DNA of 47,135 bases, taken from the NCBI GenBank assembly GCA_002470275.1, contig DKNY01000013.1, positions 4,532-51,666 on the forward strand. Direction: 5' to 3'. This DNA comes from Gammaproteobacteria bacterium UBA7376 (GTDB taxonomy: Bacteria; Pseudomonadota; Gammaproteobacteria; Pseudomonadales; Azotimanducaceae). A program made the translations under genes and the position numbers. The notes under the pieces are model-generated. The model was not told the origin of the DNA, ran no database searches, and saw nothing but the letters and a program-made list of their open reading frames with translations. Shown here in pieces: positions 16,653-24,764 of this stretch. Every line of letters starts with the position of its first letter. Position 1 is the first letter of the stretch.

Positions 16653-18920
16653 CTAGCGTCGCCGTCGCTTGGCGCTAGCGCCGGAGCGACGCCTACCCTT
16701 TTCCGACTTGGGACGCTCTGATCCGGATTTTTTAGTCTGGGGTTTAGCGCGAGCGCTACCCTCAGGCAACTGCAGCTCGATCTTGCCCTGAGCAGGCTCT
16801 ACATTGGCGATCAACACGCCGAGTCTGTCTCCCAGCGCAAAACGTCTGCCACTGCGCTCTCCGACCAAACACTGACGACTCGGCTCATGGCGAAAATAAT
16901 CACCTCCCAGGTCGGATATATGCAGCAAGCCCTGAATGAAGAAGTCGTCCACTTCGATAAACAGGCCGAAGTCGGTAACGCCGGCCACGGTCCCTTCTCG
17001 CACTTCTCCGATATGCTGCCGAAGCAGATCACACTTCAGCCAGGCGGCCACCGTCCAGCCTGCGGTCTCTGCGCGACGCTCGAGCTGGGAACAACGTTCC
17101 CCCAAACCCTCGAGCGTTTCCTTGTCTAGAATCCACCCCTTGCGCCGACCGCCCTGATTGAGCAACGCCTTGATGGTTCGATGCACAAGCAGATCTGGAT
17201 AACGACGTATGGGGCTGGTGAAGTGCATATAGCGGGGCAGGGCCAAGCCAAAGTGGCCCGCATTCTGAGGAGAATAAACGGCCTGCTTAAGGCTTCTAAG
17301 TACCATCTGCTGGTAAAGCCAGCCGCCGGGCTTGGACAGAATCTCTTTCAACAATCGCTGATAGGTCAGAGAACTGGGTACACCTTCTGCAAGGCGGACA
17401 CCGAGGGACATGAGATCCTGACGCAGATCTGCCAGCTTGAGGACATCTGGCGGCTCATGTATGCGATAGAGCGACAGCTGTTCGTGCTTCTCGATAAAGC
17501 GCGCGGCACAAACATTGGCATTAATCATGGCCTCCTCGATCAGGCGATGGGCCATCAAGCGCCGAACCGGGCGGATGCCAACAACGAAGCCCTGCTCGAT
17601 TTCGATGTCCCCTTCGCGCCCCTCGAAGTCAAGACCGCCGCGCTCAAGTTTGGCAGCGGCGAAAGCATCGTGCACCTCGTGCAGTGCCCTCAGGGATGCG
17701 GCAATGCGCTGGGCAGCCTCTGGGTCCCCAGGAAGGGGAGCCTGGTGATCAAGATGATCCTGTACTTGTTCATAGGTCAGCCGGGCATGGGACCGGATCA
17801 GCCCTTCGCAGAATTCATAGGCCACCACTTCCCCATCGGCCTGGATCCGCATATCGCAGACCAAGGCGAGTCGATCCACTTCCGGCTTGAGAGAGCAGAG
17901 CTCGTTGGACAATGCCTCTGGCAACATGGGCACCACATAATCGGGCAGATATACAGAAGTCGTGCGCTCGTTAGCCTCTAGGTCCAGAGCAGAGCCCGGT
18001 TTTACATAGTGAGAGACATCGGCTATCGCGACAATTAAGCGCCAACCCCCCTTGGCTAGGGGCTCGGCATACACCGCATCGTCAAAATCCTTGGCCGTGG
18101 CGCCGTCAATAGTCACCAAGGGTACATCTGAAAGGTCGGTGCGATGACCGTGGTCCTGGCGACGCACTGTTTTTGGCAGCCTCGGCAGGCTCTTGGACAC
18201 CGCTTCCGGCCAGTCCGCCTTTATGTCGAGGGTTTCCAGGGTTGAGGCAATGGCTTGCTGCAGCACACTTTCACTGCTTATGACGCTGGTGATACGGCCT
18301 ACCCAGCCGCGATGATCCTGGTCCAGGAGCTGGACACGCACGCTATCACCCTGTGCTGCGCCTGAGGCCTTGCCTTGAATTCTGATGCGCCCAGTCACCT
18401 GTCGGAGCAGAGGTTCGACCAAGGGTACTCGGCCCTTGAGATTTAACACGCCGATAACCGGCAAGGCGCTCATCTTCAGGCGCTCGGTAACCAACGCCTC
18501 GCCGTCCTGCTCTCGATACCGAATCTGATCGCCGGCGCGGACCCAAAGCCCGCCTGGCTCTTTCTGCTGCGCCCGATTCAGGGGCAGATTCTCGACCCAG
18601 AGGTGGCCTCCCTGAAGGCGAACCTCCCCCCTGTCTCGCGCATCTTTCCGATCAGAGGCGCCCTGTCGAATTGCAGGTTGACCCACCAGCTCGTACCCCG
18701 CTTTCGCGTCGCCGGAAATTTGCCCGGCTTTTAACAACTCGTTTAGCACCTGGCGCGCTGCCTTGATTTCTGCCGGCCCGCGAAGCTTTAGCTGGGCAAC
18801 CAAGCCCTGCCATCCCAGGGGTTCACCCGCCTGATGCATGGCGTTTAGCAAATCCTGGGCCTGCAGAGCCGCGTTACCATCAGAGCCGTTATCGGCAGAG
18901 GCCTTAGTCAAGTTTGACAC
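16653..18920 (-). CDS. rnr: Ribonuclease R
   Basis: Processive 3'-5' exoribonuclease able to degrade structured RNA and involved in rRNA and tmRNA quality control. 755 aa: an N-terminal winged-helix region near 20-80, cold-shock-like OB folds, the RNB catalytic domain with TIDGATAKDFDDAV at 270-283 holding the acidic metal ligands, an S1 domain from about 645 (REGTVAGVTDFGLFIEV), and a basic Lys/Arg tail. The start is GTG with only a weak ribosome site; the first codons overlap the -35 of the divergent tRNA-Leu promoter, so a later start is possible. Followed by rlmB. Confidence 0.94.
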   Translation of the reverse strand: MSNLTKASADNGSDGNAALQAQDLLNAMHQAGEPLGWQGLVAQLKLRGPAEIKAARQVLNELLKAGQISGDAKAGYELVGQPAIRQGASDRKDARDRGEVRLQGGHLWVENLPLNRAQQKEPGGLWVRAGDQIRYREQDGEALVTERLKMSALPVIGVLNLKGRVPLVEPLLRQVTGRIRIQGKASGAAQGDSVRVQLLDQDHRGWVGRITSVISSESVLQQAIASTLETLDIKADWPEAVSKSLPRLPKTVRRQDHGHRTDLSDVPLVTIDGATAKDFDDAVYAEPLAKGGWRLIVAIADVSHYVKPGSALDLEANERTTSVYLPDYVVPMLPEALSNELCSLKPEVDRLALVCDMRIQADGEVVAYEFCEGLIRSHARLTYEQVQDHLDHQAPLPGDPEAAQRIAASLRALHEVHDAFAAAKLERGGLDFEGREGDIEIEQGFVVGIRPVRRLMAHRLIEEAMINANVCAARFIEKHEQLSLYRIHEPPDVLKLADLRQDLMSLGVRLAEGVPSSLTYQRLLKEILSKPGGWLYQQMVLRSLKQAVYSPQNAGHFGLALPRYMHFTSPIRRYPDLLVHRTIKALLNQGGRRKGWILDKETLEGLGERCSQLERRAETAGWTVAAWLKCDLLRQHIGEVREGTVAGVTDFGLFIEVDDFFIQGLLHISDLGGDYFRHEPSRQCLVGERSGRRFALGDRLGVLIANVEPAQGKIELQLPEGSARAKPQTKKSGSERPKSEKGRRRSGASAKRRRR

Positions 18921-18943
18921 CTTCTATGTGAAATGAGTAAAGT
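18914..18943 (+). promoter_or_regulatory. Promoter of tRNA-Leu
   Basis: Perfect -35 TTGACA at 18914-18919, an 18-bp spacer and TAAAGT at 18938-18943, followed by a GC-rich discriminator. Transcription would begin near 18950, about 18 bases before the mature tRNA. The -35 overlaps the first codons of rnr on the other strand. Confidence 0.55.
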
Positions 18944-18967
18944 CCGCGACCCTGCCAGACCGCAGAT

Positions 18968-19054
18968 GCCCAGGTGGTGAAATTGGTAGACACGCTAGCT
19001 TCAGGTGCTAGTGGGGGCAACCCCGTGGAGGTTCAAGTCCTCTCCTGGGCACCA
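18968..19054 (+). tRNA. tRNA-Leu (anticodon CAG)
   Basis: An 87-base class II tRNA with encoded CCA. Acceptor arm GCCCAGG pairs with CCTGGGC before ACCA; the D region reads TGGTGAAATTGGTAGACAC; the anticodon stem CTAGC/GCTAG encloses loop TTCAGGT, giving anticodon CAG for leucine CUG; the long variable arm has GGGG/CCCC; the T arm GGAGG-TTCAAGT-CCTCT is complete. A short T tract follows at about 19081-19089 without a convincing stem. Confidence 0.97.
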
Positions 19055-19299
19055 TCTTACGCCTAACGCTTTCAAAGTGCCTTTTTTTGTGCGCGACCGC
19101 GGACCCTCCTCCAACAGCCATATATCATCCATTCGCCGTGTTAATCACTGCGCGCCAATCGTGAACAATACAGGCTGCTGGATGCTCAGCGCGGGCTCTC
19201 AAGGGCGGACCTCAGGGCATCTCGCCTAGAGGACACGTGTGGTGTATCCAGGCACAATGATCTTTCAAAAATAACCCTAAGCGGCGTGAGCGAAACACC

Positions 19300-20790
19300 T
19301 TGAACACGGTCCTTGGCATTGATCTGGGCACTCAAAGCCTCAAAGTGGTCTTTTATAATTATGAGACCAAACAAATTCAGGCTAGCGCTTCGCGACCCCT
19401 AACGGTCCAGCGGGATGATCACGGCGCAGCCGAGCAAGAAGCCAGTGCCTGGTTGGCCGCCCTGCAGCAATGCTGCGCGGAAATCCCAGGCTCGGTCAAA
19501 CAGTCCGTTCGCGCCATTGGGGTTTCTGGCCAGCAGCATGGCTTTGTCGCCTTAGACGCCTCCGACCAGGTGCTGTGTCCGGTAAAGCTTTGGTGCGATA
19601 CCGCAACGCAAGATCAGGCCGACGCTATCCATGCCGCATGCGGCGGGCGAGAGCGAGTTATCGAGGTGGCGGGCAACCCTATTCTTGTCGGCTATACCGC
19701 TTCTAAGATTCGCTGGCTCAAAGACAGCCAGCCCCAAGCCTATGCGCGTCTTGCACACATTCTGCTACCTCATGACTTTTTAAACTTTGTCCTCACCGGC
19801 ATCAAGGCCATGGAATACGGGGATGCTTCGGGCACCGGCCTGCTCAATGTACGAACCCGAGCATGGTCGGATGAGGTTTGTCGGGCAGTGGACGAAGACC
19901 AAGATCTAAAGGCGCTGCTGCCGCCGCTCATTGCGCCTGATGAGCCCCTGGGCACGACCGTAACGGACTTTGCTAGGGCATGCGGGCTGCCGCTGGATGT
20001 GCCTGTCGCACCCGGAGGCGGCGACAACATGATGGCCGCTATCGGCACCGGCAATGTGGTCTCGGGCCAGCTAACCATGAGTCTGGGCAGCTCGGGTACG
20101 CTGTTCGCTTATTCCGATAGGGCGGTGGTTGATCCCTCGGGCGACATTGCGGGCTTTTGCAGTTCAACGGGCGGCTGGCTGCCCCTGGTCTGCACCATGA
20201 ACTGCACCCTGGGAACCGAGCTTGTACGTATGCCTCTGGGCGTTGGGCTAGAAAATTTTGAACAGGTGCTCAACACAGCGGAACCTGGGGCCGGTGGTTT
20301 GCTGACTCTGCCTTTCTTTGGTGGCGAGCGAATGCCGAACCTTCCCAACGCCAGAGGCTCTATCTTGGGCATTAGCCCCGATAATTTTGATGCGCCAAAC
20401 CTTTTACGCTCCCAGGTGGAAGCAGCCACTTATGGCCTTAAGTATGGATTGGAAGCCTTAGTATCCCTGGGTATTGAGGCCCGAGAGATCACGCTCACCG
20501 GTGGTGGCGCGAACAGTCCGGCTTGGCGTCAAATCGTCGCCGACATTTTCGAGCTTCAGGTTGTGGCACCGGAAGTAGATGAGGGTGCTGCCCTCGGCGC
20601 AGCCCTACAGGCCCTTTGGATTTTGAGCTGTATGCAGCAGGGTCCGTCGCCGATCTCCAGCATAACGAACGAGCATGTTGCCAACCGCCCCTCCACCCGT
20701 GTCGAACCCCAGTCATATAGATTCGATGTTTACCGTGAACACTATGACCGCTATCGTCATGCGGTAGACTTCTTGGCAGGCTTTTATTAG
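19300..20790 (+). CDS. xylB: Xylulokinase (FGGY family)
   Basis: Probably phosphorylates D-xylulose to xylulose 5-phosphate, feeding the pentose phosphate pathway. 496 aa with the actin-like ATPase fold: GIDLGTQSLK at 6-15, SGQQHG at 76-81, a GDASGTG region at 174-180, catalytic Asp242 in PGGGDN, and the C-terminal LTGGGANSPAWRQIVADI signature. The start is TTG at 19300 with a weak ribosome site; no upstream ATG or GTG is in frame. No xylose isomerase, transporter or regulator gene is beside it, so it is an orphan following tRNA-Leu. Other FGGY sugars are possible, though the motifs favour xylulose. Confidence 0.85.
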   Translation: MNTVLGIDLGTQSLKVVFYNYETKQIQASASRPLTVQRDDHGAAEQEASAWLAALQQCCAEIPGSVKQSVRAIGVSGQQHGFVALDASDQVLCPVKLWCDTATQDQADAIHAACGGRERVIEVAGNPILVGYTASKIRWLKDSQPQAYARLAHILLPHDFLNFVLTGIKAMEYGDASGTGLLNVRTRAWSDEVCRAVDEDQDLKALLPPLIAPDEPLGTTVTDFARACGLPLDVPVAPGGGDNMMAAIGTGNVVSGQLTMSLGSSGTLFAYSDRAVVDPSGDIAGFCSSTGGWLPLVCTMNCTLGTELVRMPLGVGLENFEQVLNTAEPGAGGLLTLPFFGGERMPNLPNARGSILGISPDNFDAPNLLRSQVEAATYGLKYGLEALVSLGIEAREITLTGGGANSPAWRQIVADIFELQVVAPEVDEGAALGAALQALWILSCMQQGPSPISSITNEHVANRPSTRVEPQSYRFDVYREHYDRYRHAVDFLAGFY

Positions 20791-20792
20791 CG

Positions 20793-20816
20793 GCACCGAA
20801 TAGCAGACTACGGTGC
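20793..20816 (+). terminator. Weak hairpin after xylB
   Basis: GCACCG (20793-20798) and CGGTGC (20811-20816) form a 6-bp stem with a 12-base loop two bases after the xylB stop. A second stem, CGGCGC-TGC-GCGCCG, is at 20846-20860. Neither is followed by a T run, so termination is only suggested. Confidence 0.25.
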
Positions 20817-20898
20817 TTGAGAGCGCAAGAACCCGATCGATGGCACGGCGCTGCGCGCCGGAATTCATCCTTATATCGACGCCGAAACGAGACCGCCC

Positions 20899-21327
20899 AT
20901 GAAAGTGCTTATCCCTTTTTTATTGTTGATCACACCGCTCGCCTTCGCCCAGGAGACCTCGTTGATTTGCTCTGGCAAGATCAAGACAACCGTTCCGCGT
21001 TTAGATTCCGACGAAGACTTTGGGATCAAAACCAGAGTGGCGTTAATGGAAAGGGAAGTTCGGCTGGATCAGGCGAAAAAGAAGGTTTGGCTACGCGGCT
21101 CAGACTGCACGAAGACCAACACGTTGGTTGATGGCTGGGCCGAGGCCATTGCCACAGATTTCGAGGGCGACAGCATCAGCGCGGTCTTTCGCGCCAGCCG
21201 CGACCCCCATGCTGCCTGCCGCAAAAAATCGGGCAAGCACCGCATAGAGATCGACAAGTCCTCTGGAAGGTTAAAAGTGGGTTCCATTTTTTTAAGCTGC
21301 GCACTTAACAAGGCGGCCAGCTCCTGA
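20899..21327 (+). CDS. Small secreted protein of unknown function
   Basis: 142 aa with a clear Sec signal peptide (MKVLIPFLLLITPLAFA, cleavage near 17-18). The mature part has four cysteines, at 24, 70, 107 and 134, consistent with two disulfide bonds in the periplasm. It is rich in charged residues and alternating hydrophobic ones, suggesting a beta-rich small domain. No family recognised. The stop codon overlaps the CTG start proposed for the next gene, so the two may be translated together. The ribosome site is weak. Confidence 0.65.
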   Translation: MKVLIPFLLLITPLAFAQETSLICSGKIKTTVPRLDSDEDFGIKTRVALMEREVRLDQAKKKVWLRGSDCTKTNTLVDGWAEAIATDFEGDSISAVFRASRDPHAACRKKSGKHRIEIDKSSGRLKVGSIFLSCALNKAASS

Positions 21328-21617
21328 CTTCCGACCAAGCCAATTCGCCCCCTCAGCTCACCGATGCGCTGACGGCAGGCGATATCAGCCGGGTAGTCGA
21401 GATGGCCTGGGAAGACCGAACGCCCTTTGAGGCCATAGAGCGCCAGTTCGGCCTGTCCGAAGCTCGAGTTATTAAGCTCATGCGGCAACACATTTCCCGG
21501 GGCGCCTTTCTGCGCTGGCGAAAGCGGGTAAGCGGTCGTAAGACCAAGCACCTGGCGCTGCGACCATCTGGCGTCGCTCGTCATCAATCCAGCACCCACA
21601 ACAAGGCCAACCGCTAG
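21324..21617 (+). CDS. TIGR03643/DUF2805 family protein, probable CTG start
   Basis: About 97 aa, very like the TIGR03643 family: DISRVVEMAWEDRTPFEAI, EAQFGLSE-like ERQFGLSEARVIKLMR, and WRKRVSGRKTKHLALR. The sequence looks like a small helix-turn-helix protein; function is unknown, though I recall members lying near photolyase-like genes. The only in-frame ATG, at 21402, falls after the conserved DISRVVE segment. Upstream to the in-frame stop at 21306 there is no ATG, GTG or TTG. CTG at 21324 overlaps the preceding stop as CTGA and has AAGG ten bases upstream, so it is the most likely start; the C-terminal 15 residues are not part of the family core. Confidence 0.65.
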   Translation: MTSDQANSPPQLTDALTAGDISRVVEMAWEDRTPFEAIERQFGLSEARVIKLMRQHISRGAFLRWRKRVSGRKTKHLALRPSGVARHQSSTHNKANR

Positions 21618-21673
21618 CGTCCACAGCCAATCAGAGTGGGCGATAAAGATGGCGTAAAAGGCGCATGGCCGTT

Positions 21674-21712
21674 TTATTGTGTACCCTAAGCCTGCCCACG
21701 GGCACACAATAA
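21674..21712 (+). promoter_or_regulatory. Inverted repeat before a secreted-protein gene
   Basis: Arms TTATTGTGTACCC (21674-21686) and GGGCACACAATAA (21700-21712) match at 12 of 13 positions around a 13-base centre. The repeat ends one base before the AAGGAG ribosome site of the gene starting at 21725. It could be an operator for a dimeric regulator or a leader hairpin that affects translation. Confidence 0.5.
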
Positions 21713-21724
21713 TAAGGAGAAAAC

Positions 21725-22105
21725 ATGAAAAAAATATTGATCACCATGCTGCTTAGCCTTTGCGCATCAACCTCTTGGGCAGGACCTATCGTCGAGGTCT
21801 ATACCTGCGAGCTAAATGAAGGAAAGACCCTGGCTGATGTTAACGCGATGATGGCGACCTTCAGCGAGATGCTGCAAAAAGCGGGAATCGAGGACGCCTA
21901 TACTGCACATGTGGGATTTCAGCAGGTTCCCATTCGTAGTCGCTCGGTGAACTGGATCGGTATCTCGCCATCGGGCGAAGCCTTCGGCAAAGCAAACGAC
22001 TGGTTTAACGGCTCGGAAGACGGTGCCGCTTTCGGGGCGCTTTATACGTCCATCTACAGCTGCGACCACTCTTTCATGACCTTCATCACCGCCTCCTCTA
22101 AATAG
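21725..22105 (+). CDS. Small secreted protein of unknown function
   Basis: 126 aa with a strong Sec signal peptide, MKKILITMLLSLCASTSWA, cleaved near residue 19. The mature protein starts GPIVEVYTCELNEGKT and has just two cysteines, 28 and 113, which could form one disulfide. The stretch of ELNEGKTLADVNAMMATFSEML followed by beta-like segments vaguely resembles a ferredoxin-like or dimeric alpha/beta barrel fold, but I do not recognise a family. It has an excellent ribosome site (AAGGAG, 5 bases before ATG) and a striking inverted repeat upstream, suggesting a well-expressed and regulated gene. A small stem GTAGG-CCGT-CCTAC follows the stop at 22108-22121. Confidence 0.75.
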   Translation: MKKILITMLLSLCASTSWAGPIVEVYTCELNEGKTLADVNAMMATFSEMLQKAGIEDAYTAHVGFQQVPIRSRSVNWIGISPSGEAFGKANDWFNGSEDGAAFGALYTSIYSCDHSFMTFITASSK

Positions 22106-22208
22106 TCGTAGGCCGTCCTACAAACGCCAGCTTTCGTCGAGCTTTTCGCTGGATGAGGCCAGGGCGGGCTAAACTTGAGGAACGATAAAGTACGCGACGG
22201 CGGGCGAT

Positions 22209-23177
22209 ATGTTGATTAACGCAAGGAAGAAGCTCCAATCCTGCAGGTGCGCTGTCCAACACGCCCAACGTCGATCCTTTTTCGTTGTCACGATTATTTT
22301 GGCGATTTACTTAGGCGGGTGCACGGTACCCACCCTGTCTGCGAACCATACGGATGACGTAACGGCTCAGGCAGACACCGGTGTGAGCGCCGCGCAGGTC
22401 CGAGCCTGGCAGCGGCGCTTTCAACGAGGGCTGGGTGCATACAGACGAGGTAATTTTGAGGCCGCCATGAACATCTGGCGTCCCCTAGCAGAGGCCGGTC
22501 ACGTTTATTCCCAGCTCAATGTGGGCTACCTCTACCATCAGGGTCAAGGCGTTCCACAAGACGCGGACACTGCGGTGGCCTGGTATCAACGTGCGGCGGC
22601 CCAGGGCAGCAAGAAAGCGACCTTTAACCTCGCCTTGATGTATCGCTTTGGCGAGGGCGTGCCCACAAACTCAGAACGCGCAGCCCAGCTTTATACGGAA
22701 GCCGCAACCTCTGGCCTTCGACCCGCGCAAACCAATCTTGGTCATCTTTACCGAGACGGGGAGGGCGTGGAGCCGAGTGAGGAGCAGGCAGCGCGGTGGT
22801 ACTCGCTGGCGGCGGAACAAGGGGACCCAGAAGCTCAAACCAACCTAGCCTATGCCCTCGAGCAGGGTGTCGGGGTAACCCAGAACCTTCAGGCAGCAGC
22901 AAGATGGTATGCGCGCGCCGCCATTCAGGGCGATTCCCTTGCACAGTTTAACTTGGGCGCCATGTTCGCTCGCGGTGCGGGCGTTGAGAAGAATAAGAAA
23001 ACTGCCTATGCCTGGTTTACGCTCTGTGCAAACCAGCAGGGCCCAGATGCTGAACGCTATCAGGCCCTCCTCGCTCAAGACATGACGCCCGCTGAGGTCG
23101 AGGCTGCCGAAGAGCTTGCCAGCCGGATCAGCGTTGAGATGCAGCGTCAAAAGGCAGGTAAGACGACTAAACCCTGA
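22209..23177 (+). CDS. Sel1-repeat lipoprotein
   Basis: 322 aa. The N-terminus is basic up to RR at 21-22, followed by a hydrophobic stretch ending in a lipobox-like LGGC with Cys38, so it is probably a lipoprotein. Five Sel1-like repeats of 36 residues run from about 99 to 277, each with an A..YL/MY.xGxGV core such as GYLYHQGQGV, ALMYRFGEGV and GHLYRDGEGV. These alpha-solenoid repeats mediate protein-protein contacts. A helical tail follows. No enzyme motif is present. Its partner is unknown; neighbours are a secreted protein and a SOUL protein. Confidence 0.85.
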   Translation: MLINARKKLQSCRCAVQHAQRRSFFVVTIILAIYLGGCTVPTLSANHTDDVTAQADTGVSAAQVRAWQRRFQRGLGAYRRGNFEAAMNIWRPLAEAGHVYSQLNVGYLYHQGQGVPQDADTAVAWYQRAAAQGSKKATFNLALMYRFGEGVPTNSERAAQLYTEAATSGLRPAQTNLGHLYRDGEGVEPSEEQAARWYSLAAEQGDPEAQTNLAYALEQGVGVTQNLQAAARWYARAAIQGDSLAQFNLGAMFARGAGVEKNKKTAYAWFTLCANQQGPDAERYQALLAQDMTPAEVEAAEELASRISVEMQRQKAGKTTKP

Positions 23178-23265
23178 CGGTTTGCAAATTGTGCCCAGAC
23201 ATTCTTTCACCTCGCCTCGACGCCGAGGCACGCAGGGTAGCGTTTTTCATCCCATGGAGCGCGCC

Positions 23266-23883
23266 ATGCCTAGGTTCACCAATCCTCTTCTTGCCCTAGC
23301 ACTTCTTATTGCCAATTCAGCCAACGCTATTGAAACGCTGGCCTATACCGTCTTGGCGGAGGGTGAGGCGATTGAAATCAGAGCCTACGAGCCTCATTTG
23401 CTTGCGTCGGTGAGCGTGGGATCAAACTTTGAAAACGCAGGGTCACAGGGGTTTCGACCGCTATTCAACTACATCGCCGGCAACAACGCCGATGACATGA
23501 AGATTTCGATGACTTCCCCGGTGATCCAAGAACCCGACTCGGCACGCTGGCAGGTTTCCTTTGTCATGCCCGGCCAGTTCGATCTTGAGTCCTTACCCGA
23601 GCCGCGCTCTGACCAGGTCAAACTTGGCCAGCGGCCGTCAACGATCATGGCGGCGATCAGCTATCGAGGCGGGTGGAGTCGAGATCTTTTTTTGGAGCAT
23701 GAAAGAAGACTCTTCGCCGCCCTAGAGAACATGCCCTATGTGGCCTGCGGCCCGAGTAAGTGGGCGCGCCACGATCCGCCGATGATGCCGTGGTTCATGC
23801 GCCGCAATGAGATTCTCGTGCAGGTGTGTCGCGCGGGATCAGACGGGGCGCTGGCGTCATTAGCGGCTACCAAGGAAGGTTAG
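23266..23883 (+). CDS. SOUL family heme-binding protein, exported
   Basis: Likely periplasmic heme- or tetrapyrrole-binding protein. From ATG 23266, which has GGAG six bases upstream, it is 205 aa with a signal peptide ending NSANA at residue 21. The SOUL/HBP23-like core contains VLAEGEAIEIRAY, GFRPLFNYIAGNN, KISMTSPVI near 79-87 and the C-terminal DPPMMPWFMRRNEI. In this family heme ligation is not strictly conserved. An alternative ATG at 23254 would add four residues. Its last 17 bp overlap the convergent SDR gene. Confidence 0.85.
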   Translation: MPRFTNPLLALALLIANSANAIETLAYTVLAEGEAIEIRAYEPHLLASVSVGSNFENAGSQGFRPLFNYIAGNNADDMKISMTSPVIQEPDSARWQVSFVMPGQFDLESLPEPRSDQVKLGQRPSTIMAAISYRGGWSRDLFLEHERRLFAALENMPYVACGPSKWARHDPPMMPWFMRRNEILVQVCRAGSDGALASLAATKEG

Positions 23884-24580
23884 ACCCGTCTAGCTTCAGG
23901 AACTGCCCGCTTTGCTCCACCGTGACGGACTCTGCTAGCCGATAAAGACGTTGGGCACAGGCATCGGGGCTCTGCAGGGTCGCCGCTCGAGACTGCGTAA
24001 AGGGTTTTGAGAGGGCGCTAGTAGTCGTGCCAGGGTGCACGGCAATGACGATAGGCTGCGTACGCCAGCTCCGCATTTCGATAGCCAGACACTTGATCCC
24101 CATATTGAGGGCCGCCTTGGACATGCGATACCCGTACCAACCTCCAAGTTGGTTATCTTCAATGCTGCCCACTTGCGCGGATAGAAAAACCCCTCTGAAG
24201 TCTTCCACTTTCTTGAGTGCCGTCGCTAGTTTGGAAAACAAGACAAGGGGCCCTAGGGCGTTCACCGACATGTCGGTACCCAGCTTGTCGTAATTCAGCT
24301 TACGCAGCGTTTTTTCAGGTCCTCCCGCGTCACCGTGCAGATAGCCACTACAGCAGACCCAGCGATGAATTGGCACATCCAATTCGCCTATTTTGTGAGC
24401 GCACGCGTCGATGCTCGACGCATCTCCTAAATCTGCGCTCAGCCAGCAGATACGTTCATGAACGCTAGAAACGGCCTGGCGATGAATGGCAATCACTAGC
24501 TTCACGCGATCATCCGCGAGGTATTCCTCGACCAAGGCCGCGCCAATGCTGCCGCCCGCCCCCAAAATCAAAACATTCAT
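23867..24580 (-). CDS. Short-chain dehydrogenase/reductase
   Basis: 237-aa NAD(P)-dependent oxidoreductase of the classical SDR type. The nucleotide-binding motif is GAGGSIG at 7-13; the catalytic residues are Ser134 and the Tyr151-xxx-Lys155 pair in the motif YRMSK. The segment SVNALGPLVLFSKL holds the structural Asn. The sequence resembles C-factor-like SDRs (CsgA type), often found near light-responsive photolyase genes, though substrate is unknown. It is transcribed away from the HiPIP gene, with a 235-bp divergent spacer between them, and its end overlaps the SOUL gene by 17 bp. Confidence 0.88.
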   Translation of the reverse strand: MNVLILGAGGSIGAALVEEYLADDRVKLVIAIHRQAVSSVHERICWLSADLGDASSIDACAHKIGELDVPIHRWVCCSGYLHGDAGGPEKTLRKLNYDKLGTDMSVNALGPLVLFSKLATALKKVEDFRGVFLSAQVGSIEDNQLGGWYGYRMSKAALNMGIKCLAIEMRSWRTQPIVIAVHPGTTTSALSKPFTQSRAATLQSPDACAQRLYRLAESVTVEQSGQFLKLDGSNLPW

Positions 24581-24694
24581 GTCGCTCTTCCTAATTTAAG
24601 ACCCTGTACACCAGATAGCACGTTGGCCCCCACCCCGAGGGGCTGAACACCCTATGCTCACCCATCAGCTAGCGCCAATAAGTCCTAGTGCTAC

Positions 24695-24764
24695 TTGGAC
24701 ACCATATACGCGTGTCTCAGAATTCTCGGCTAAATTGCGAGTTATGTCCAAATTTACTTTGACA
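24695..24764. promoter_or_regulatory. Cluster of TGTC/GACA half-sites in a divergent spacer
   Basis: Between the SDR and HiPIP genes: TTGGACA at 24695-24701, GTGTC at 24712-24716 (a GACAC-N9-GTGTC dyad with 24698-24702), TGTCCAA at 24745-24751, and TTTGACA at 24758-24764, which overlaps the HiPIP -35. TTGGACA and TGTCCAA are perfect inverted copies 43 bp apart. They could be operators for the MerR regulator encoded downstream. Confidence 0.35.

Noticed and set aside
17181..17981. 266-residue plus-strand frame
   Set aside because: Antisense shadow inside rnr, whose RNB domain is clear.
19055..19095. Terminator of tRNA-Leu
   Set aside because: There is a run of seven T but no stem of useful length before it.
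20817..21131. 104-residue plus-strand frame
   Set aside because: Overlaps the secreted protein at 20899 in another frame, Arg-rich and low in family signal.
21069..21707. 212-residue minus-strand frame
   Set aside because: It lies opposite the 142-aa secreted protein and the DUF2805 gene, which have signal peptide and family evidence; it has no recognisable domain.
24604..24640. LitR-type operator TGTACA-N12-TGTACA
   Set aside because: A TGTACA occurs near 24605 but no partner at the right spacing.
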